Shown here: positions 25,200-34,253 of the stretch, piece by piece
Numbering within the stretch: position 1 is the first letter of the stretch
Layout: each line of letters opens with the position of its first letter
Made by a program: the position numbers and the translations under genes
From: an uncultured Pseudomonadota bacterium
Lineage (GTDB): Bacteria; Myxococcota_A; UBA796; SXON01
Direction: 5' to 3'
Length of the DNA: 64,000 nt
Assembly: GCA_903891165.1 (NCBI GenBank)
Contig: CAITDR010000124.1
Location: 1-64,000, forward strand
The notes under the pieces: generated by a model
The model's database searches: none
What the model saw: only the letters and a program-made list of their open reading frames with translations
What the model was told of the DNA's origin: nothing

Positions 25200-26081
25200 T
25201 CAGCCGCGAAAAAGCTCCCGGACGGCACGGCGGACCACCCCCGGCAGATCGGCGTAGCGGGTGGCGCGATAGATTCTTCCATGTCCTTCCTGGGCCATTT
25301 CGCGACAACACCGCGCGCCTTGGGGGTGGTGGTCCCCCAGATGTACCACATGGAGGCGTGGAAAGCGCCGGGCGACCGGCACCGGGTTCCGACCCACATT
25401 GGCCAGCCCATCGGTGAGCAACAGCCCCACCCGATCCCGCTCGCGTCCGCTCCGAAGTTCTATCAGAGCCCGCTCCAAGCCCGCTTCGATATTGGTATAG
25501 CCCTGGGCAGGCACCTCCAGGACCCGACGCACCACCTCCCGCGGGGACAGCTCCTCCTCCACCCCCACCAGCCGATGTGCAGTTGTATCAAAGACTACAA
25601 CTCCAACCTTCTCCAGCTTCAAGCGCAAGATTGCCACCGCCACCGCAATCAGCGCCACCTTCTCTCCGGTCATCGACAGCGACATGTCCAGGATGGTGAC
25701 CAGGGCCAAGGCACGCGGGCTTTGCTGGGTAAGACGCAATTGCTCTGGGCGCACCAAGCCCGACACCCCCAAAAAACCAGCTTCCAGGCTACGCTCCAAG
25801 TCCAGCTCTCCGGGGCCGGGCCAGGCATGTTCCGCAAGTGCGACCGGCCGGGCGGCATGGCGGAGAAGGTCGCGTGCGCGGCGGAGGATCGCGTCGATGG
25901 CGGCCTCGCGCGCCTTCCGACGGAGCGGAGCCGGCAGCTGCGCTCCCAGCTTCCGCCAGTTTTTGGCCAGCTCCCAGCCCCCGGGCAGCTCGCTCTGATC
26001 CTCTCCTGCGGCGGCGTGGGCTTCGATCAGAGAGGACGCTGCTCCACTATCGTGGGACAGCAACCCCGCGGTGGGCTTCAC
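25200..26081 (-). CDS. VWA-domain protein partnered with MoxR ATPase
   Basis: 293 residues from a GTG that overlaps the moxR stop (GTGA). The VWA domain occupies about 125-275: MIDAS DMSLSMTG (DxSxS), a Thr in GYTNIEAGL and Asp in LLTDGLANVG. The N-terminal 120 residues are helical (LRRKAREAAIDAILRRARDLL), as in CoxE/YehP-type VWA proteins. In known systems MoxR AAA+ ATPases and VWA proteins act together as chaperones for metal insertion or complex assembly. The frame is open upstream of the GTG as far as a run of nine A's in moxR, so a slippage-made MoxR-VWA fusion is possible. Confidence 0.8.
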   Translation of the reverse strand: MKPTAGLLSHDSGAASSLIEAHAAAGEDQSELPGGWELAKNWRKLGAQLPAPLRRKAREAAIDAILRRARDLLRHAARPVALAEHAWPGPGELDLERSLEAGFLGVSGLVRPEQLRLTQQSPRALALVTILDMSLSMTGEKVALIAVAVAILRLKLEKVGVVVFDTTAHRLVGVEEELSPREVVRRVLEVPAQGYTNIEAGLERALIELRSGRERDRVGLLLTDGLANVGRNPVPVARRFPRLHVVHLGDHHPQGARCCREMAQEGHGRIYRATRYADLPGVVRRAVRELFRG

Positions 26082-26899
26082 AACGGCGGGGACGCGCTCA
26101 GTTTTTTTTTGAGATCCTCAACAATCTGGGCCAGCTGGCCCGGCTCCAGGGCCTCCACCCGCGTGGGTAAGGCCAGGGCCGCCGCCCGACCCAGATCTCC
26201 GCCCAGACCCACGGCAATATCGGCGATGGCGATGGCTGCGCGTACCGACGCTCCCCGGCGAAGGCGGGGATCCTGGCGGGTGGCCCGCACCAGCGCGACC
26301 GCCTCGCGGATCAGAGCCTCCGTTGGAGAACGTCGGCATTCCTGGCGAAGGATCTCGCATTCCTCCTCCGCGCTCTGGTAGCCCAGGCGCACCAGCTCAA
26401 ATCGATCCTGAAGGGCCTCCGACAGTGCCCCGGTCGCGACAAATTCCGCCGGATTCTGGGTAGCCACCACCGCAAAACCCTCCTTAGCCCTCACTTCTCC
26501 CAACTGCGGCACCTGCAGCCGTCCCTCGTCCAGCGCCGGCAGCAGCACATTCTGCACACCCTCCGGCATACGGTTCAGCTCGTTCAGGAAAAGCACCGCT
26601 CCTTCCTGCATGGCGCGCATCAGCGGCCCAGCCAGAAAATTCTCCGGCTGATAGCCCCGTGCGAGGACCGCCGGGGGGTCAAAGGCCCCGACCAGCCTGG
26701 ACTCGGTGTAGCGTCCATCGCCATCTACGCGGATCATTCCTCGACCGAGCCGATCCGCTACCGAACGCGCAAGAACGGTTTTACCCACACCAACGGGCCC
26801 CTCCAAAAGCACATGCCGGCCTGCCTCCAGGCAAGCCAGCATGGACTCCCGCTCTTCCAAACGCCCGACAATAGCGGACGCCTCAGAGGCAAGAATCAA
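26078..26899 (-). CDS. MoxR-family AAA+ ATPase
   Basis: 273 residues. Walker A GPVGVGKTVLA near residue 35, Walker B AVLFLNELNRMP near 100 (Asn in place of the usual Asp in the DE pair, as in some MoxR proteins), sensor 1 VVATQNP near 150, and an arginine-finger region ALQDRFE. The sensor 2 lid domain follows. MoxR ATPases remodel target complexes together with VWA partners. It overlaps the BI-1 gene upstream and the VWA gene downstream by 4 bp each. Its last codons include AAA AAA AAA (nine A's), a potential slippage site. Confidence 0.87.
   Translation of the reverse strand: MILASEASAIVGRLEERESMLACLEAGRHVLLEGPVGVGKTVLARSVADRLGRGMIRVDGDGRYTESRLVGAFDPPAVLARGYQPENFLAGPLMRAMQEGAVLFLNELNRMPEGVQNVLLPALDEGRLQVPQLGEVRAKEGFAVVATQNPAEFVATGALSEALQDRFELVRLGYQSAEEECEILRQECRRSPTEALIREAVALVRATRQDPRLRRGASVRAAIAIADIAVGLGGDLGRAAALALPTRVEALEPGQLAQIVEDLKKKLSASPPL
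26102..26110 (-). promoter_or_regulatory. A9 homopolymer, possible transcriptional slippage or -1 frameshift site
   Basis: On the minus strand CTC AAA AAA AAA CTG lies 21 bp before the VWA start. The VWA frame is the -1 frame of moxR and is open from the A-run to the VWA GTG, so one slip would yield a MoxR-VWA fusion. Poly-A runs of this length are known slippage substrates; use here is inferred only. Confidence 0.3.
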
Positions 26900-27609
26900 C
26901 GGCGATTCAGGCGCATCAGCAGCGAGAGGATGTTCCAGAACAGGACCAGGATCCCCAGCGTGATGGTGTAGGCACCTTCCACGTGCATGGATGTGGTGAA
27001 GCGGTGGATGACGCCATTGAGCTGGTACAGCAGAGATCCTGCAGAAATCAGCACAAAGACGCCGGAAATCACCAGACCAAAGCCGCCGCCGAACAGGCCA
27101 GGGAAGGCAAAGGACACCGCCATGATGATCAGCATGGGAATGCTGAGCGCCGAAAGTGCAGCGCCGATCATGGAGAATTCACGCGGCGCCGACCATGCGT
27201 AAGCGGCCATGCCCAAGGCGGAGAAGAAGGTGAGGCCACCTGCCAGTCCGATGAGCAAAAAGGGATTGCCGAAGCTTGCCCCGCTGACCAGCATTGCCGC
27301 GAGCAGCAAAAAACCCATCGCGACGCCCTGCGCGGCAGTACCCAGGAAGAAGCCGGGCCACTTCGCATTGCCGAAGACCATGGGCTGTGCGACGAAGTTG
27401 GTGATCGCCCAACAGCCCAGGATCAGGATCATGGGCGCATAGCCGCTGAGCAACTGGGGGGTGGTGGCAATCACCGTCGCACTGGCGACGCTGGTGATAC
27501 CGGACACGCCCAGCCCCAACAGGGTGGTGCTGAGCACCCGGCGCAAGTACGCGCTGCGGTCGGCCTGGGTTGCATGGGCAACCACCGCTTCAAAACTATA
27601 GGAAGACAT
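26896..27609 (-). CDS. Bax inhibitor-1 / YccA-family membrane protein
   Basis: 237 residues from the ATG with GGAGAG upstream. Seven hydrophobic helices, beginning after a cytoplasmic N-terminus (MSSYSFEAVVAHATQADRSAYLRRVLS). The end HVEGAYTITLGILVLFWNILSLLMRL matches BI-1 members, which end with a helix like LYLDILNLFLxLLR. Bacterial homologues (BsYetJ, YccA) are pH-sensitive calcium leak channels or FtsH modulators. First gene of the BI-1, MoxR, VWA operon; a TTGACT-16-TAGCCT promoter-like pair precedes it. Confidence 0.85.
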   Translation of the reverse strand: MSSYSFEAVVAHATQADRSAYLRRVLSTTLLGLGVSGITSVASATVIATTPQLLSGYAPMILILGCWAITNFVAQPMVFGNAKWPGFFLGTAAQGVAMGFLLLAAMLVSGASFGNPFLLIGLAGGLTFFSALGMAAYAWSAPREFSMIGAALSALSIPMLIIMAVSFAFPGLFGGGFGLVISGVFVLISAGSLLYQLNGVIHRFTTSMHVEGAYTITLGILVLFWNILSLLMRLNRR

Positions 27610-27707
27610 GGACTCTCCAGAGCTACAGGCTAGCCAGGATGCGGGGGGAGTCAAGCCAGCGCTTTCACTTTCAGGATCATGCCCGGACGATTTTGTAGTC
27701 TACCTTA

Positions 27708-28370
27708 CTATTTTACCGATCCACCCCAGTCCACGCGGGTCCACCCCCGACGCCGCGCCTCTCTGGCCAGGGCGGGGTCGGGGTTGACCACGACCGGATG
27801 TCGCACCCGCTCCAGCACGGGCATGTCCGAATAAGAATCCGTATAAAACCAGGACTCTTCCAGCTTTTCCCCAAGCTGCAACGCCAGTCGCTCTGCATGT
27901 ACTACCTTGCCGGCACCAAAACAGAGGGGGCGCTGGGGCTGGCCAGTGAACCGACCGTCCTGGACCTGGAATTGGTTGCAGCAGAGGTGGGGGATTCCCA
28001 GGCTTTCCCCTACAGCTTCGCTCAGATAAATGGAGGAGGAAGTGAGCAGAGCCAGGCTGTGCCCCTGCTCCCGGTGCTGCTGCACCGCGGGCAGGGCTCC
28101 GGGGCGAAAGGTACGCTCCACCTCGCTCCGGTAGAAGCGGAGGCTGCGTTCACGCAGAACCTCCTCCTCCTCCCCCGCCAACGTGGCGATGGCCTCCTCC
28201 AAAATAGGCTCCATCCTGCTGAAACCAAGGTGGTAACCGAAGATCCACAGGGCGGCGCGCGCGGCCTGACCGATACGGATGCGGCCCTCCCGCCGCTCAA
28301 AAGCCACCCATAGCTGCCCTGAATTGACGCTGATCAGGGTGCGGTCCAGGTCAAAGAAGGCGATGGGCAA
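27708..28370 (-). CDS. HAD-IB family phosphatase (SerB-like)
   Basis: 220 residues. HAD motif I AFFDLDRTLI (residues 4-13), motif II in LALLTSSS, motif III Lys in GAGKVVHAERLA and motif IV in YTDSYSDMPVLE. The cap between motifs I and II is helical, as in subfamily IB (phosphoserine phosphatase-like). DSYSDMP is the IB signature (GDSxxDxP type). The substrate is probably a small phosphomonoester or, in related membrane-lipid enzymes, phosphatidylglycerophosphate. It is divergent from the single-domain response regulator with about 100 bp between. Confidence 0.82.
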   Translation of the reverse strand: MPIAFFDLDRTLISVNSGQLWVAFERREGRIRIGQAARAALWIFGYHLGFSRMEPILEEAIATLAGEEEEVLRERSLRFYRSEVERTFRPGALPAVQQHREQGHSLALLTSSSIYLSEAVGESLGIPHLCCNQFQVQDGRFTGQPQRPLCFGAGKVVHAERLALQLGEKLEESWFYTDSYSDMPVLERVRHPVVVNPDPALAREARRRGWTRVDWGGSVK

Positions 28371-28468
28371 AGCAGCTCCGGCGACGGAAGGAGATAGCGC
28401 ATGACCGCGTGGGACTCAAGCCCAGCGCGCAGATGGCCGTATGTCCGGACGTGGAAGGCCAGACGCTC

Positions 28469-28852
28469 ATGCACCCAACCCCCCGTGTCCTGGTCATTGA
28501 TGACGAGGAAAAAGTCTGTGTGGCCTTACGACGCAGCCTGCGCGCCCAGGGGGATACGACCACCATCTCTTCCCCGGTGGCGGCGCTCCAACACTTCCAG
28601 GAAGGTGCGCGCTATGATCTGGTCTTCTGCGACCTGCGTATGCCAGGCATGTCCGGACCAGAGCTGTATCACGAGCTGTTGCGCGTTGCGCCGGAGCAGG
28701 CTGCGCGGGTGGTGTTTATGACCGCCGACGCGGATCGGTGGGAGCACCACGAATTTTTAAGCCGGGTGGCCAACCGCTTCATCGAAAAACCCTTCGATAT
28801 CCGGCGGGTCCGTGAGCTGGCCACCGCCTGCTGCACCTACACCAATTCGTAG
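28469..28852 (+). CDS. Single-domain response regulator
   Basis: 127 residues from ATG 28469 (GGAAGG about 9 bases upstream); the tracked ORF begins 20 codons earlier with no better site. A complete receiver: VLVIDDEEKV (acidic pair), phospho-acceptor Asp in LVFCDLRMPGMSG, Thr in VVFMTADAD and Lys in FIEKPF. There is no output domain; the chain ends soon after the last helix. No kinase is adjacent, so it must signal to partners elsewhere (motility-type single receivers are common in this kind of genome). Its 3' end overlaps the convergent lpxC by 16 bp. Confidence 0.85.
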   Translation: MHPTPRVLVIDDEEKVCVALRRSLRAQGDTTTISSPVAALQHFQEGARYDLVFCDLRMPGMSGPELYHELLRVAPEQAARVVFMTADADRWEHHEFLSRVANRFIEKPFDIRRVRELATACCTYTNS

Positions 28853-29664
28853 GCCGCTTCCTCCAGAAGTTTTCGTAGCAGGGCCAGGTGCAGGCTGTGG
28901 CCTGAGCGCCAGGCCCGGAAGTGGCCCAGGACCGGGGCGCCGATCAGGGAAAGATCCCCGAAGAAATCCAGGGCTTTGTGGCGGACAACCTCATCCGGAG
29001 CGCGCAGACCGCCCGGGTTCAGGGGGCCTTCGTCCCCAAAAACCAGGGTATTTTCCAGGCTTGCGCCACGCGCCAGACCCATCGCCACAAGCCGCTCGGC
29101 GTCCGCGAAAAAACCCAGGGTACGCGCCCATGAAAGCTCCGCCACAAAATCTGCAGGTCCGCCTGCCCAGTGCTGGGTGCCGATCGCGGGATGGGCAAAG
29201 GTGACGCCCATCGTCAGGCGAAGTTGCTCGGACGGCTCGACCTCCATCCAGCTTTCTCCAACTTCAACACGGAGAGGAGCCCGGACACGAAGGGTAGACA
29301 CCGGTGCCGCCTGCACCAACAATCCGGCCCGTTGGATGGCCTCCACCCAGGGACCGGCCGTCCCGTCGAGAACCGGGACTTCTCCGCCCTCCACCTCTAT
29401 TTCCAGGTTGTCCACCCCCGCCGTGTAGAGCGCCGCCCCCAGGTGCTCGACCATGGACACCCGCTGTGTACCTACACCCAGGGTGGTGGCCAGCTGGGTA
29501 CCGGTCACAAAGGGCACCCGCGCCGGGATACGCTCCCCTCCGAGTACATATACCAGACCGCTATGTACGGGCGCCGGGCGGGCGCTAAGACGTACGGATG
29601 CACCGGTGTGGAGTCCCCTCCCCTCCATCACAAAGGGGCGGGCAAGGGTCTGCTGCGGCCTCAC
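28837..29664 (-). CDS. lpxC: UDP-3-O-acyl-N-acetylglucosamine deacetylase
   Basis: 275 residues, slightly shorter than the typical ~300. LpxC motifs: GRGLHTGASVRL at the N-terminus, zinc His in SMVEHLGAALY, LDGTAGPWVEAI, the second zinc site RHKALDFFGDL and the catalytic GHSLHLALLRKL. It performs the committed step of lipid A synthesis, so the organism makes LPS. The GTG start overlaps the DUF192 stop (GTGA). It is last in the ruvC-ruvA-ruvB-DUF192-lpxC operon. Usual neighbours (fts genes, secA) are absent. Confidence 0.93.
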   Translation of the reverse strand: MRPQQTLARPFVMEGRGLHTGASVRLSARPAPVHSGLVYVLGGERIPARVPFVTGTQLATTLGVGTQRVSMVEHLGAALYTAGVDNLEIEVEGGEVPVLDGTAGPWVEAIQRAGLLVQAAPVSTLRVRAPLRVEVGESWMEVEPSEQLRLTMGVTFAHPAIGTQHWAGGPADFVAELSWARTLGFFADAERLVAMGLARGASLENTLVFGDEGPLNPGGLRAPDEVVRHKALDFFGDLSLIGAPVLGHFRAWRSGHSLHLALLRKLLEEAAYELV

Positions 29665-30062
29665 TTCGGCGCCGCCGGGATTCCCTCCACCTTATCGCCG
29701 ACCTTGATACCATTTCTGGAATACCAACCCTGGTTTACCTCAAGAGCATACTGAGCTGGCCCAGCGGAGGCGGTGCCATGGGTATCCAAGGGCTTCATAT
29801 CGGAAATACTGATAATTACGCCCCGAGTATCGAGAAAAGCTATAGAAAGAGGGATACGCGTATTTTTCATCCAGAAGGAGCGAGGCTCAGCATTCTCATA
29901 CACAAAGAGCATCCCCTGACTCTCAGGCATACTCTCCCGATACATCAGGCCCAAGGCCCGTTCTTCGCCATTGTCGGCGATCTCCACGGAGATCGGCTTT
30001 CCCGCCACGGTGAGTGTGCTGAGATCCGCGCCATTACAAGCCAAAATCCATGCAAAAATCAT
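29661..30062 (-). CDS. DUF192 protein, possible lipoprotein
   Basis: 133 residues. [14 protein letters not shown] could be a short lipobox signal (ILAC). The DUF192 core follows: [48 protein letters not shown] and the [18 protein letters not shown] end. Family function is not settled; archaeal structures show a beta-barrel. Overlaps ruvB upstream and lpxC downstream by 4 bp each. Confidence 0.85.
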   Translation of the reverse strand: MIFAWILACNGADLSTLTVAGKPISVEIADNGEERALGLMYRESMPESQGMLFVYENAEPRSFWMKNTRIPLSIAFLDTRGVIISISDMKPLDTHGTASAGPAQYALEVNQGWYSRNGIKVGDKVEGIPAAPK

Positions 30063-31048
30063 GGCTTCTCTCCAGGAATTCCTAAAGCGCGCCGTCCGGA
30101 TTGGGTGAGAATACGCCCCTGCGGGGTCCGCTGCACAAGGCCCTCCCGGATCAAAAAGGGCTCGCAGACCTCCTCGATGGTGTCCTGCTCTTCGCCGATG
30201 GCCGCGGCGAGGTTGGATAGTCCCACCGGACCTCCATCAAAACGCACTGCAATGGCGTGGAGGATACGACGATCCAGGCTGTCCAGGCCGCGCTCGTCCA
30301 CGTCCAGGCGCCCCAGCGCCATGCGGGTCAGCTCCAGATCGATCACACCGTTACGATGAACCTGGGCAAAATCCCGCGCCCGACGCAGCAAACGGTTGGC
30401 AATCCGTGGGGTGCCCCGGGAGCGGCGCGCCAGCTCGAGCGCCGCATCTTCGGTCAGCTCCAGGCTCAGGCGTCCGGCACTCTGGAGGAGGATCGTTCTT
30501 AATTCGGCGGGCTGATAAAAATCGAGGACGGCCTGGATGCCGAAGCGGCCGCGCAGCGGACTGGTGAGTAGCCCGGAGCGGGTGGTGGCACCGACAAGGG
30601 TGAAGCGGGGCAGGGGCAGGCGCACCGACTGGGCCCCCGGACCCTGACCCAGGACAATGTCAATATGAAAGTCTTCTAAAGCCGGGTAGAGCACTTCTTC
30701 CACCGCACGCGGGAGGCGGTGGATTTCGTCGATAAAAAGCACCTCGCGCGGGCCCAGGCTGTTGAGGATCGCGGCCAGATCGCCGCCTCTTTCCAGGGTA
30801 GGTCCCGAAGCCGTACGCAGACCAACGCCCAGCTCGGTTGCAATGATGTGGGCGAGGGAGGTTTTTCCAAGACCCGGCGGGCCCGACAGGAGCACATGGT
30901 CCAGCGCCTCGTTGCGCGCCATGGCGGCCTGGACGTAGACCTTCAGGTTGTCCTTGATCTTCTCCTGGCCAATGTAGTCCGCAAAACGACGCGGACGAAG
31001 CGCGGGATCGACCTGCTCCTGCTCCACCGGATCCACCAAGCGGGTCAC
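30059..31048 (-). CDS. ruvB: Holliday junction branch migration helicase RuvB
   Basis: 329 residues, normal length. [19 protein letters not shown] opens the protein; Walker [13 protein letters not shown], Walker [16 protein letters not shown], sensor 1 [20 protein letters not shown], and the winged-helix end [21 protein letters not shown]. It forms the hexameric motor that drives branch migration on RuvA-bound junctions. Coupled by ATGA overlaps to ruvA upstream and DUF192 downstream. Confidence 0.97.
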   Translation of the reverse strand: MTRLVDPVEQEQVDPALRPRRFADYIGQEKIKDNLKVYVQAAMARNEALDHVLLSGPPGLGKTSLAHIIATELGVGLRTASGPTLERGGDLAAILNSLGPREVLFIDEIHRLPRAVEEVLYPALEDFHIDIVLGQGPGAQSVRLPLPRFTLVGATTRSGLLTSPLRGRFGIQAVLDFYQPAELRTILLQSAGRLSLELTEDAALELARRSRGTPRIANRLLRRARDFAQVHRNGVIDLELTRMALGRLDVDERGLDSLDRRILHAIAVRFDGGPVGLSNLAAAIGEEQDTIEEVCEPFLIREGLVQRTPQGRILTQSGRRALGIPGEKP

Positions 31049-31620
31049 GCGCCACCTCCGGCAAAGATACGCAGCGCCTCGGCGAGGCGCGCCTGTAGCG
31101 GTGCGGCGCCCATACCCCGCTCCTTCAGAGTCTGCATCGTGCTGTCGATTTCAGAGGGTTTATAGCCCAATCTTCCGAGTGCCAGGGGCAGCGGATCGTC
31201 GGGACTGTGGATGACGGTCGAGGCGCCACCGGTAAGCTTGCCCTTCAGCTCCAGAATCAGGCGTTCGGCCGTCTTTTTTCCGATGCCGGAGATGGTGGAG
31301 AGGGTGCGGACATCGCCGCCGTTGACGGCCTGGGCCAAGGCGTCTACCGAAAGTGCTGAGAGCGCCGAAAGACCGATCCGTGGCCCCACCTGGCTCACCG
31401 AGATCAGTTGTTCAAAGACCTTTTTTTCGGCCGGGCTGCCGAAGCCATACAGGGTGATCGCATCCTCCCGGACGGCCGTATAGATCCACAGGGTGACGTC
31501 GCCTCGCAACGTCGCCAGCAACCGCTCCGGCACCAGAACGGCATAGCCGACCCCACCCACATCCAGGATCATCTGCTCGCCGTCCACCTCGGCCACGGTA
31601 CCGCGCAGTCTTCCGATCAT
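31045..31620 (-). CDS. ruvA: Holliday junction binding protein RuvA
   Basis: 191 residues. OB-fold N-terminus [28 protein letters not shown], two helix-hairpin-helix units ([45 protein letters not shown]), and the C-terminal RuvB-interacting domain ([13 protein letters not shown]). It binds four-way junctions as a tetramer. ATGA overlaps join it to ruvC and ruvB. Confidence 0.96.
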   Translation of the reverse strand: MIGRLRGTVAEVDGEQMILDVGGVGYAVLVPERLLATLRGDVTLWIYTAVREDAITLYGFGSPAEKKVFEQLISVSQVGPRIGLSALSALSVDALAQAVNGGDVRTLSTISGIGKKTAERLILELKGKLTGGASTVIHSPDDPLPLALGRLGYKPSEIDSTMQTLKERGMGAAPLQARLAEALRIFAGGGA

Positions 31621-32108
31621 TTAGGGGCTCCCGGCATATTTTTCCAACCGTGCGCATGGTGGGTGATGGCGATGGCCACCGCGTCGGAGACATCGTGGGG
31701 CCCGCCCACCGGCGCCCCCAACAAAAGCCCCACCATCCGCTGCATCTGCTCTTTGTCAGCTCTTCCCGAGCCGGCAACCGAACTTTTGACGGTCATGGCA
31801 TTGTATTCCTGCACGGCAAGGCCACGCTGCGCCAAGGCGAGGAGCGCCACCCCACGCGCCTGCCCCAACTTCAGCGCGCTGGTGGAGGACTTGTGCGAAA
31901 AAATCGCTTCAATCGCCGCACATTCGGGCTTGTATCGATCAATCACCTCCAGAAGACCTTCGTAGATCTCCCGCAGCCGCTCGCCGGTGAGCGCATCGGT
32001 ATCGGTGCGGATTGCGCCCCCGGCTACCAGCCGATAGCGTCCGGCCTCCCGCTCCACCAGCCCCCAGCCGGTGGTGCGGCTGCCAGGGTCCACCCCGAGC
32101 ACACGCAT
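31617..32108 (-). CDS. ruvC: Holliday junction resolvase RuvC
   Basis: 163 residues. RNase H-fold resolvase with acidic residues in MRVLGVDPGSRTTGWG (Asp7), CAAIEAIFSHKS (Glu), and the paired Asp of PHDVSDAVAIAI. It cuts junctions held by RuvAB. It starts the ruvC-A-B operon, with 54 bp between it and the HDAC-like gene stop upstream. Confidence 0.96.
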   Translation of the reverse strand: MRVLGVDPGSRTTGWGLVEREAGRYRLVAGGAIRTDTDALTGERLREIYEGLLEVIDRYKPECAAIEAIFSHKSSTSALKLGQARGVALLALAQRGLAVQEYNAMTVKSSVAGSGRADKEQMQRMVGLLLGAPVGGPHDVSDAVAIAITHHAHGWKNMPGAPK

Positions 32109-32162
32109 CGAAGCTCTCCACGCGCGAAGGGACTATCCGGTGGGGGGGGCTTGCGCAAGGGT

Positions 32163-33917
32163 TCAGTGACCGACGGACGCCACCCCAAAACGCACCCGCC
32201 CCTTCTCCTCCTCCACCTTCCCCCGATCCCCTAGCTCCCGATCCAGCATCAATGCCGGATCCCAGCGCCAGATCGACCGGTCGCCATTCCGCTCGATCCA
32301 CACCTTCCCTTCGGCCACCGCTCGGCTGGCGGCGGCCAGATCGAAGCCGGAGGCACCTGGAAAAAGTGGAGAGAGATCGCGAATCAATGCCTCGAAGCGG
32401 CCCTGCACCTCGGGATCTACAAATTGGTAGCGATAGCGGGCCGTATAGGCCACGTGCAGCCAGGCGGGGCGTAGACCCACCCCGACCAGCCCCAAACGGG
32501 CGGCCATCCTCCCCAAAAGCTCCCCGGCCTCCCGGGCCATCCCCAGGCCGGGCACCTCTTGACCTGGCAAGGGTGGACGCTTAAAAGCTCCCTTCGGATG
32601 CCGTAAGGTAAGCCAATGAACAAACAAAACCCGCTGGTCTTCCAGTGTCTGGATCTCCAGGCTGGACTCCACCAGGATCTCCCGCTGCGGTGCCTCGGAA
32701 AAGCGGCCGCTCAACTGCATCCGCTCCCCCGGATCGGCCGCAAGCAGCTCCACACGGAAGTCGTGGTAGCCCAGGCTTTCCAGGGTGTGGAGGATGCCGA
32801 AGTGGTGCAGGGCCACCTCCACCCCGGCCGCCGTATAAAAACCCAGGAGACGGTCGGGTTTTGCCGGACGTAAGCCGAGGGTTGCGGCCAGATCGTCGTC
32901 CGACAGCTCCCAGGATCCCAGCTTGTCCTTGGGGAGTTCTTCCGAGAGGCGCGCATAGCGAAGGGCCATCGGATCGACGGTGACGGGTATCTTGGGCGGG
33001 CTATGCCGCCGCAAAATCCAGGCGGTACCTGCCAGGAGTCGCCAGGCATCCTCCCGGTACCCTCCGCCGGGCAACCATACCGACGGAAGCGCTTTGAGCT
33101 TTTCTGCTACCCGACGATCTCGCTCCCAGGCCCCGTCAAAACTCAGGGCCAGGCCGCCCAGGGGATCCCCCGCCAGCACGTCGCCCCCGGCGATGACAAA
33201 AACCAGCGCACAGGGCGGCATCCGCAACAACAGCGCGTTCAGCCGCTCCAGGTAAGCGGCATCGTCTGCCCTGGGGCACACCGTTTCGTCCACCCCGGGC
33301 AGCTCTCCCCAATCCACGCCAGAAATGGATCCAATCCAGATTTCTCCTAATTTTTCGGTACATGCGGCGGTGCCATCAGGCGGGTGCGCATCGAGATCAA
33401 GGACGCCAATTCGGCCTTTAAAACCCTCACTCCGCAGCACCGCCACCGCCACGGCGATGTCATTGACCGCACACATCCCCGCTCCCTTTCCGGGATAGGC
33501 ATGGTGGAAGCCGCCAAAAAGATTGAGCGCGACCCCCTTGGTCTGTAGCACCTCCCGTGCCGCCGCCAGCGTGCCCCCGCAGGCCATCCGGATGGCGGAG
33601 AGCAGCGGATCCACCTGAATATCCCAGCTTTCCAGTGCAAAAACCCGCGCCAGGGTTTCGGGCAGGCTCAGTGCCTCCAGCCAGGCCGCGTCGTGGACCC
33701 GCGCCAGGTCTGAGTAGGCAATCCGCTCCGGACGCCGTTGTTGATCTTTCCCAAGGATCCCCTCCTCTTCCAGAAACCACAGCACCAGATCGGCGCGCCG
33801 CGGATCAAAGCCCACCCGCGCCTGCATCGTCGTAAAGGGCAGACGGTAGGAGGGGTCGTACCACACGGGGACCTGTGGGGCGGACCACCAGTCGGAGAGG
33901 CGTTGGAGGATAGACAC
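32163..33917 (-). CDS. Histone deacetylase-like amidohydrolase with extra C-terminal domain
   Basis: 584 residues from a GTG. The N-terminal ~310 residues are an HDAC/acetoin-utilisation-type domain: LNLFGGFHHAYPGKGAGMC (tandem catalytic His), VLDLDAHPPDGTA (zinc Asp and His), and AGGDVLAGDPLGG (second zinc Asp), with a Gly-rich LPGGGYRE near the end. It should remove acetyl or similar acyl groups from amines such as lysines or polyamines. Residues ~330-584 form a further alpha/beta region (FYTAAGVEVALHHFGILHTLESLGYHDFRVELLAADPGERMQLSG) that I do not recognise and that ordinary 300-370 residue HDACs lack. Divergent from the HelD operon (81 bp). Confidence 0.82.
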   Translation of the reverse strand: MSILQRLSDWWSAPQVPVWYDPSYRLPFTTMQARVGFDPRRADLVLWFLEEEGILGKDQQRRPERIAYSDLARVHDAAWLEALSLPETLARVFALESWDIQVDPLLSAIRMACGGTLAAAREVLQTKGVALNLFGGFHHAYPGKGAGMCAVNDIAVAVAVLRSEGFKGRIGVLDLDAHPPDGTAACTEKLGEIWIGSISGVDWGELPGVDETVCPRADDAAYLERLNALLLRMPPCALVFVIAGGDVLAGDPLGGLALSFDGAWERDRRVAEKLKALPSVWLPGGGYREDAWRLLAGTAWILRRHSPPKIPVTVDPMALRYARLSEELPKDKLGSWELSDDDLAATLGLRPAKPDRLLGFYTAAGVEVALHHFGILHTLESLGYHDFRVELLAADPGERMQLSGRFSEAPQREILVESSLEIQTLEDQRVLFVHWLTLRHPKGAFKRPPLPGQEVPGLGMAREAGELLGRMAARLGLVGVGLRPAWLHVAYTARYRYQFVDPEVQGRFEALIRDLSPLFPGASGFDLAAASRAVAEGKVWIERNGDRSIWRWDPALMLDRELGDRGKVEEEKGRVRFGVASVGH

Positions 33918-33998
33918 ATCGCTGTCTATCCCGGCGCCGCCCCAGCCCCTCCCAAAAAACCCTTCCCCTTTGCCCCACGGTGACTAGCTTCCTCCGCC

Positions 33999-34253
33999 AT
34001 GCCGCGCCCGACCTTCCCCCATACGATGTTGGATCTTGTCCATGCTGTTGATGGCCCGCTGGGCCTCGTGGTGGGGGATCTCCCCAATGGGCAACTTTAT
34101 GTGCTGAAACGAAATCGGAAGACGCCGGGCTACAGCCTGTTGGGCTACCGGGATGTCAGCCGAAAGGATCTGCTGTCCAGCCGGGAGATCGCAGATCGTC
34201 GCGAGGCATTGAATGCTATGTCTGAGGCCATCGGCCTGGGAGAACGCCTATGA
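33999..34253 (+). CDS. Small conserved-looking protein upstream of HelD-like helicase
   Basis: 84 residues, MPRPTFPHTMLDLVHAVDGPLGLVVGDL then basic middle (LYVLKRNRKTPGYSLLGYRDVSRKDL) and a helical end. No signal or membrane segment. The stop overlaps the helicase start (ATGA), so it is co-translated and probably functions with it. Family not recognised. A start at the later ATG (residue 10) is possible. Confidence 0.6.
   Translation: MPRPTFPHTMLDLVHAVDGPLGLVVGDLPNGQLYVLKRNRKTPGYSLLGYRDVSRKDLLSSREIADRREALNAMSEAIGLGERL

Noticed and set aside
24224-25411. Upstream extension of the envelope protein ORF beyond 25153
   Set aside because: It overlaps the VWA gene out of frame; ATG 25153 has AGGAGG and starts a signal peptide.
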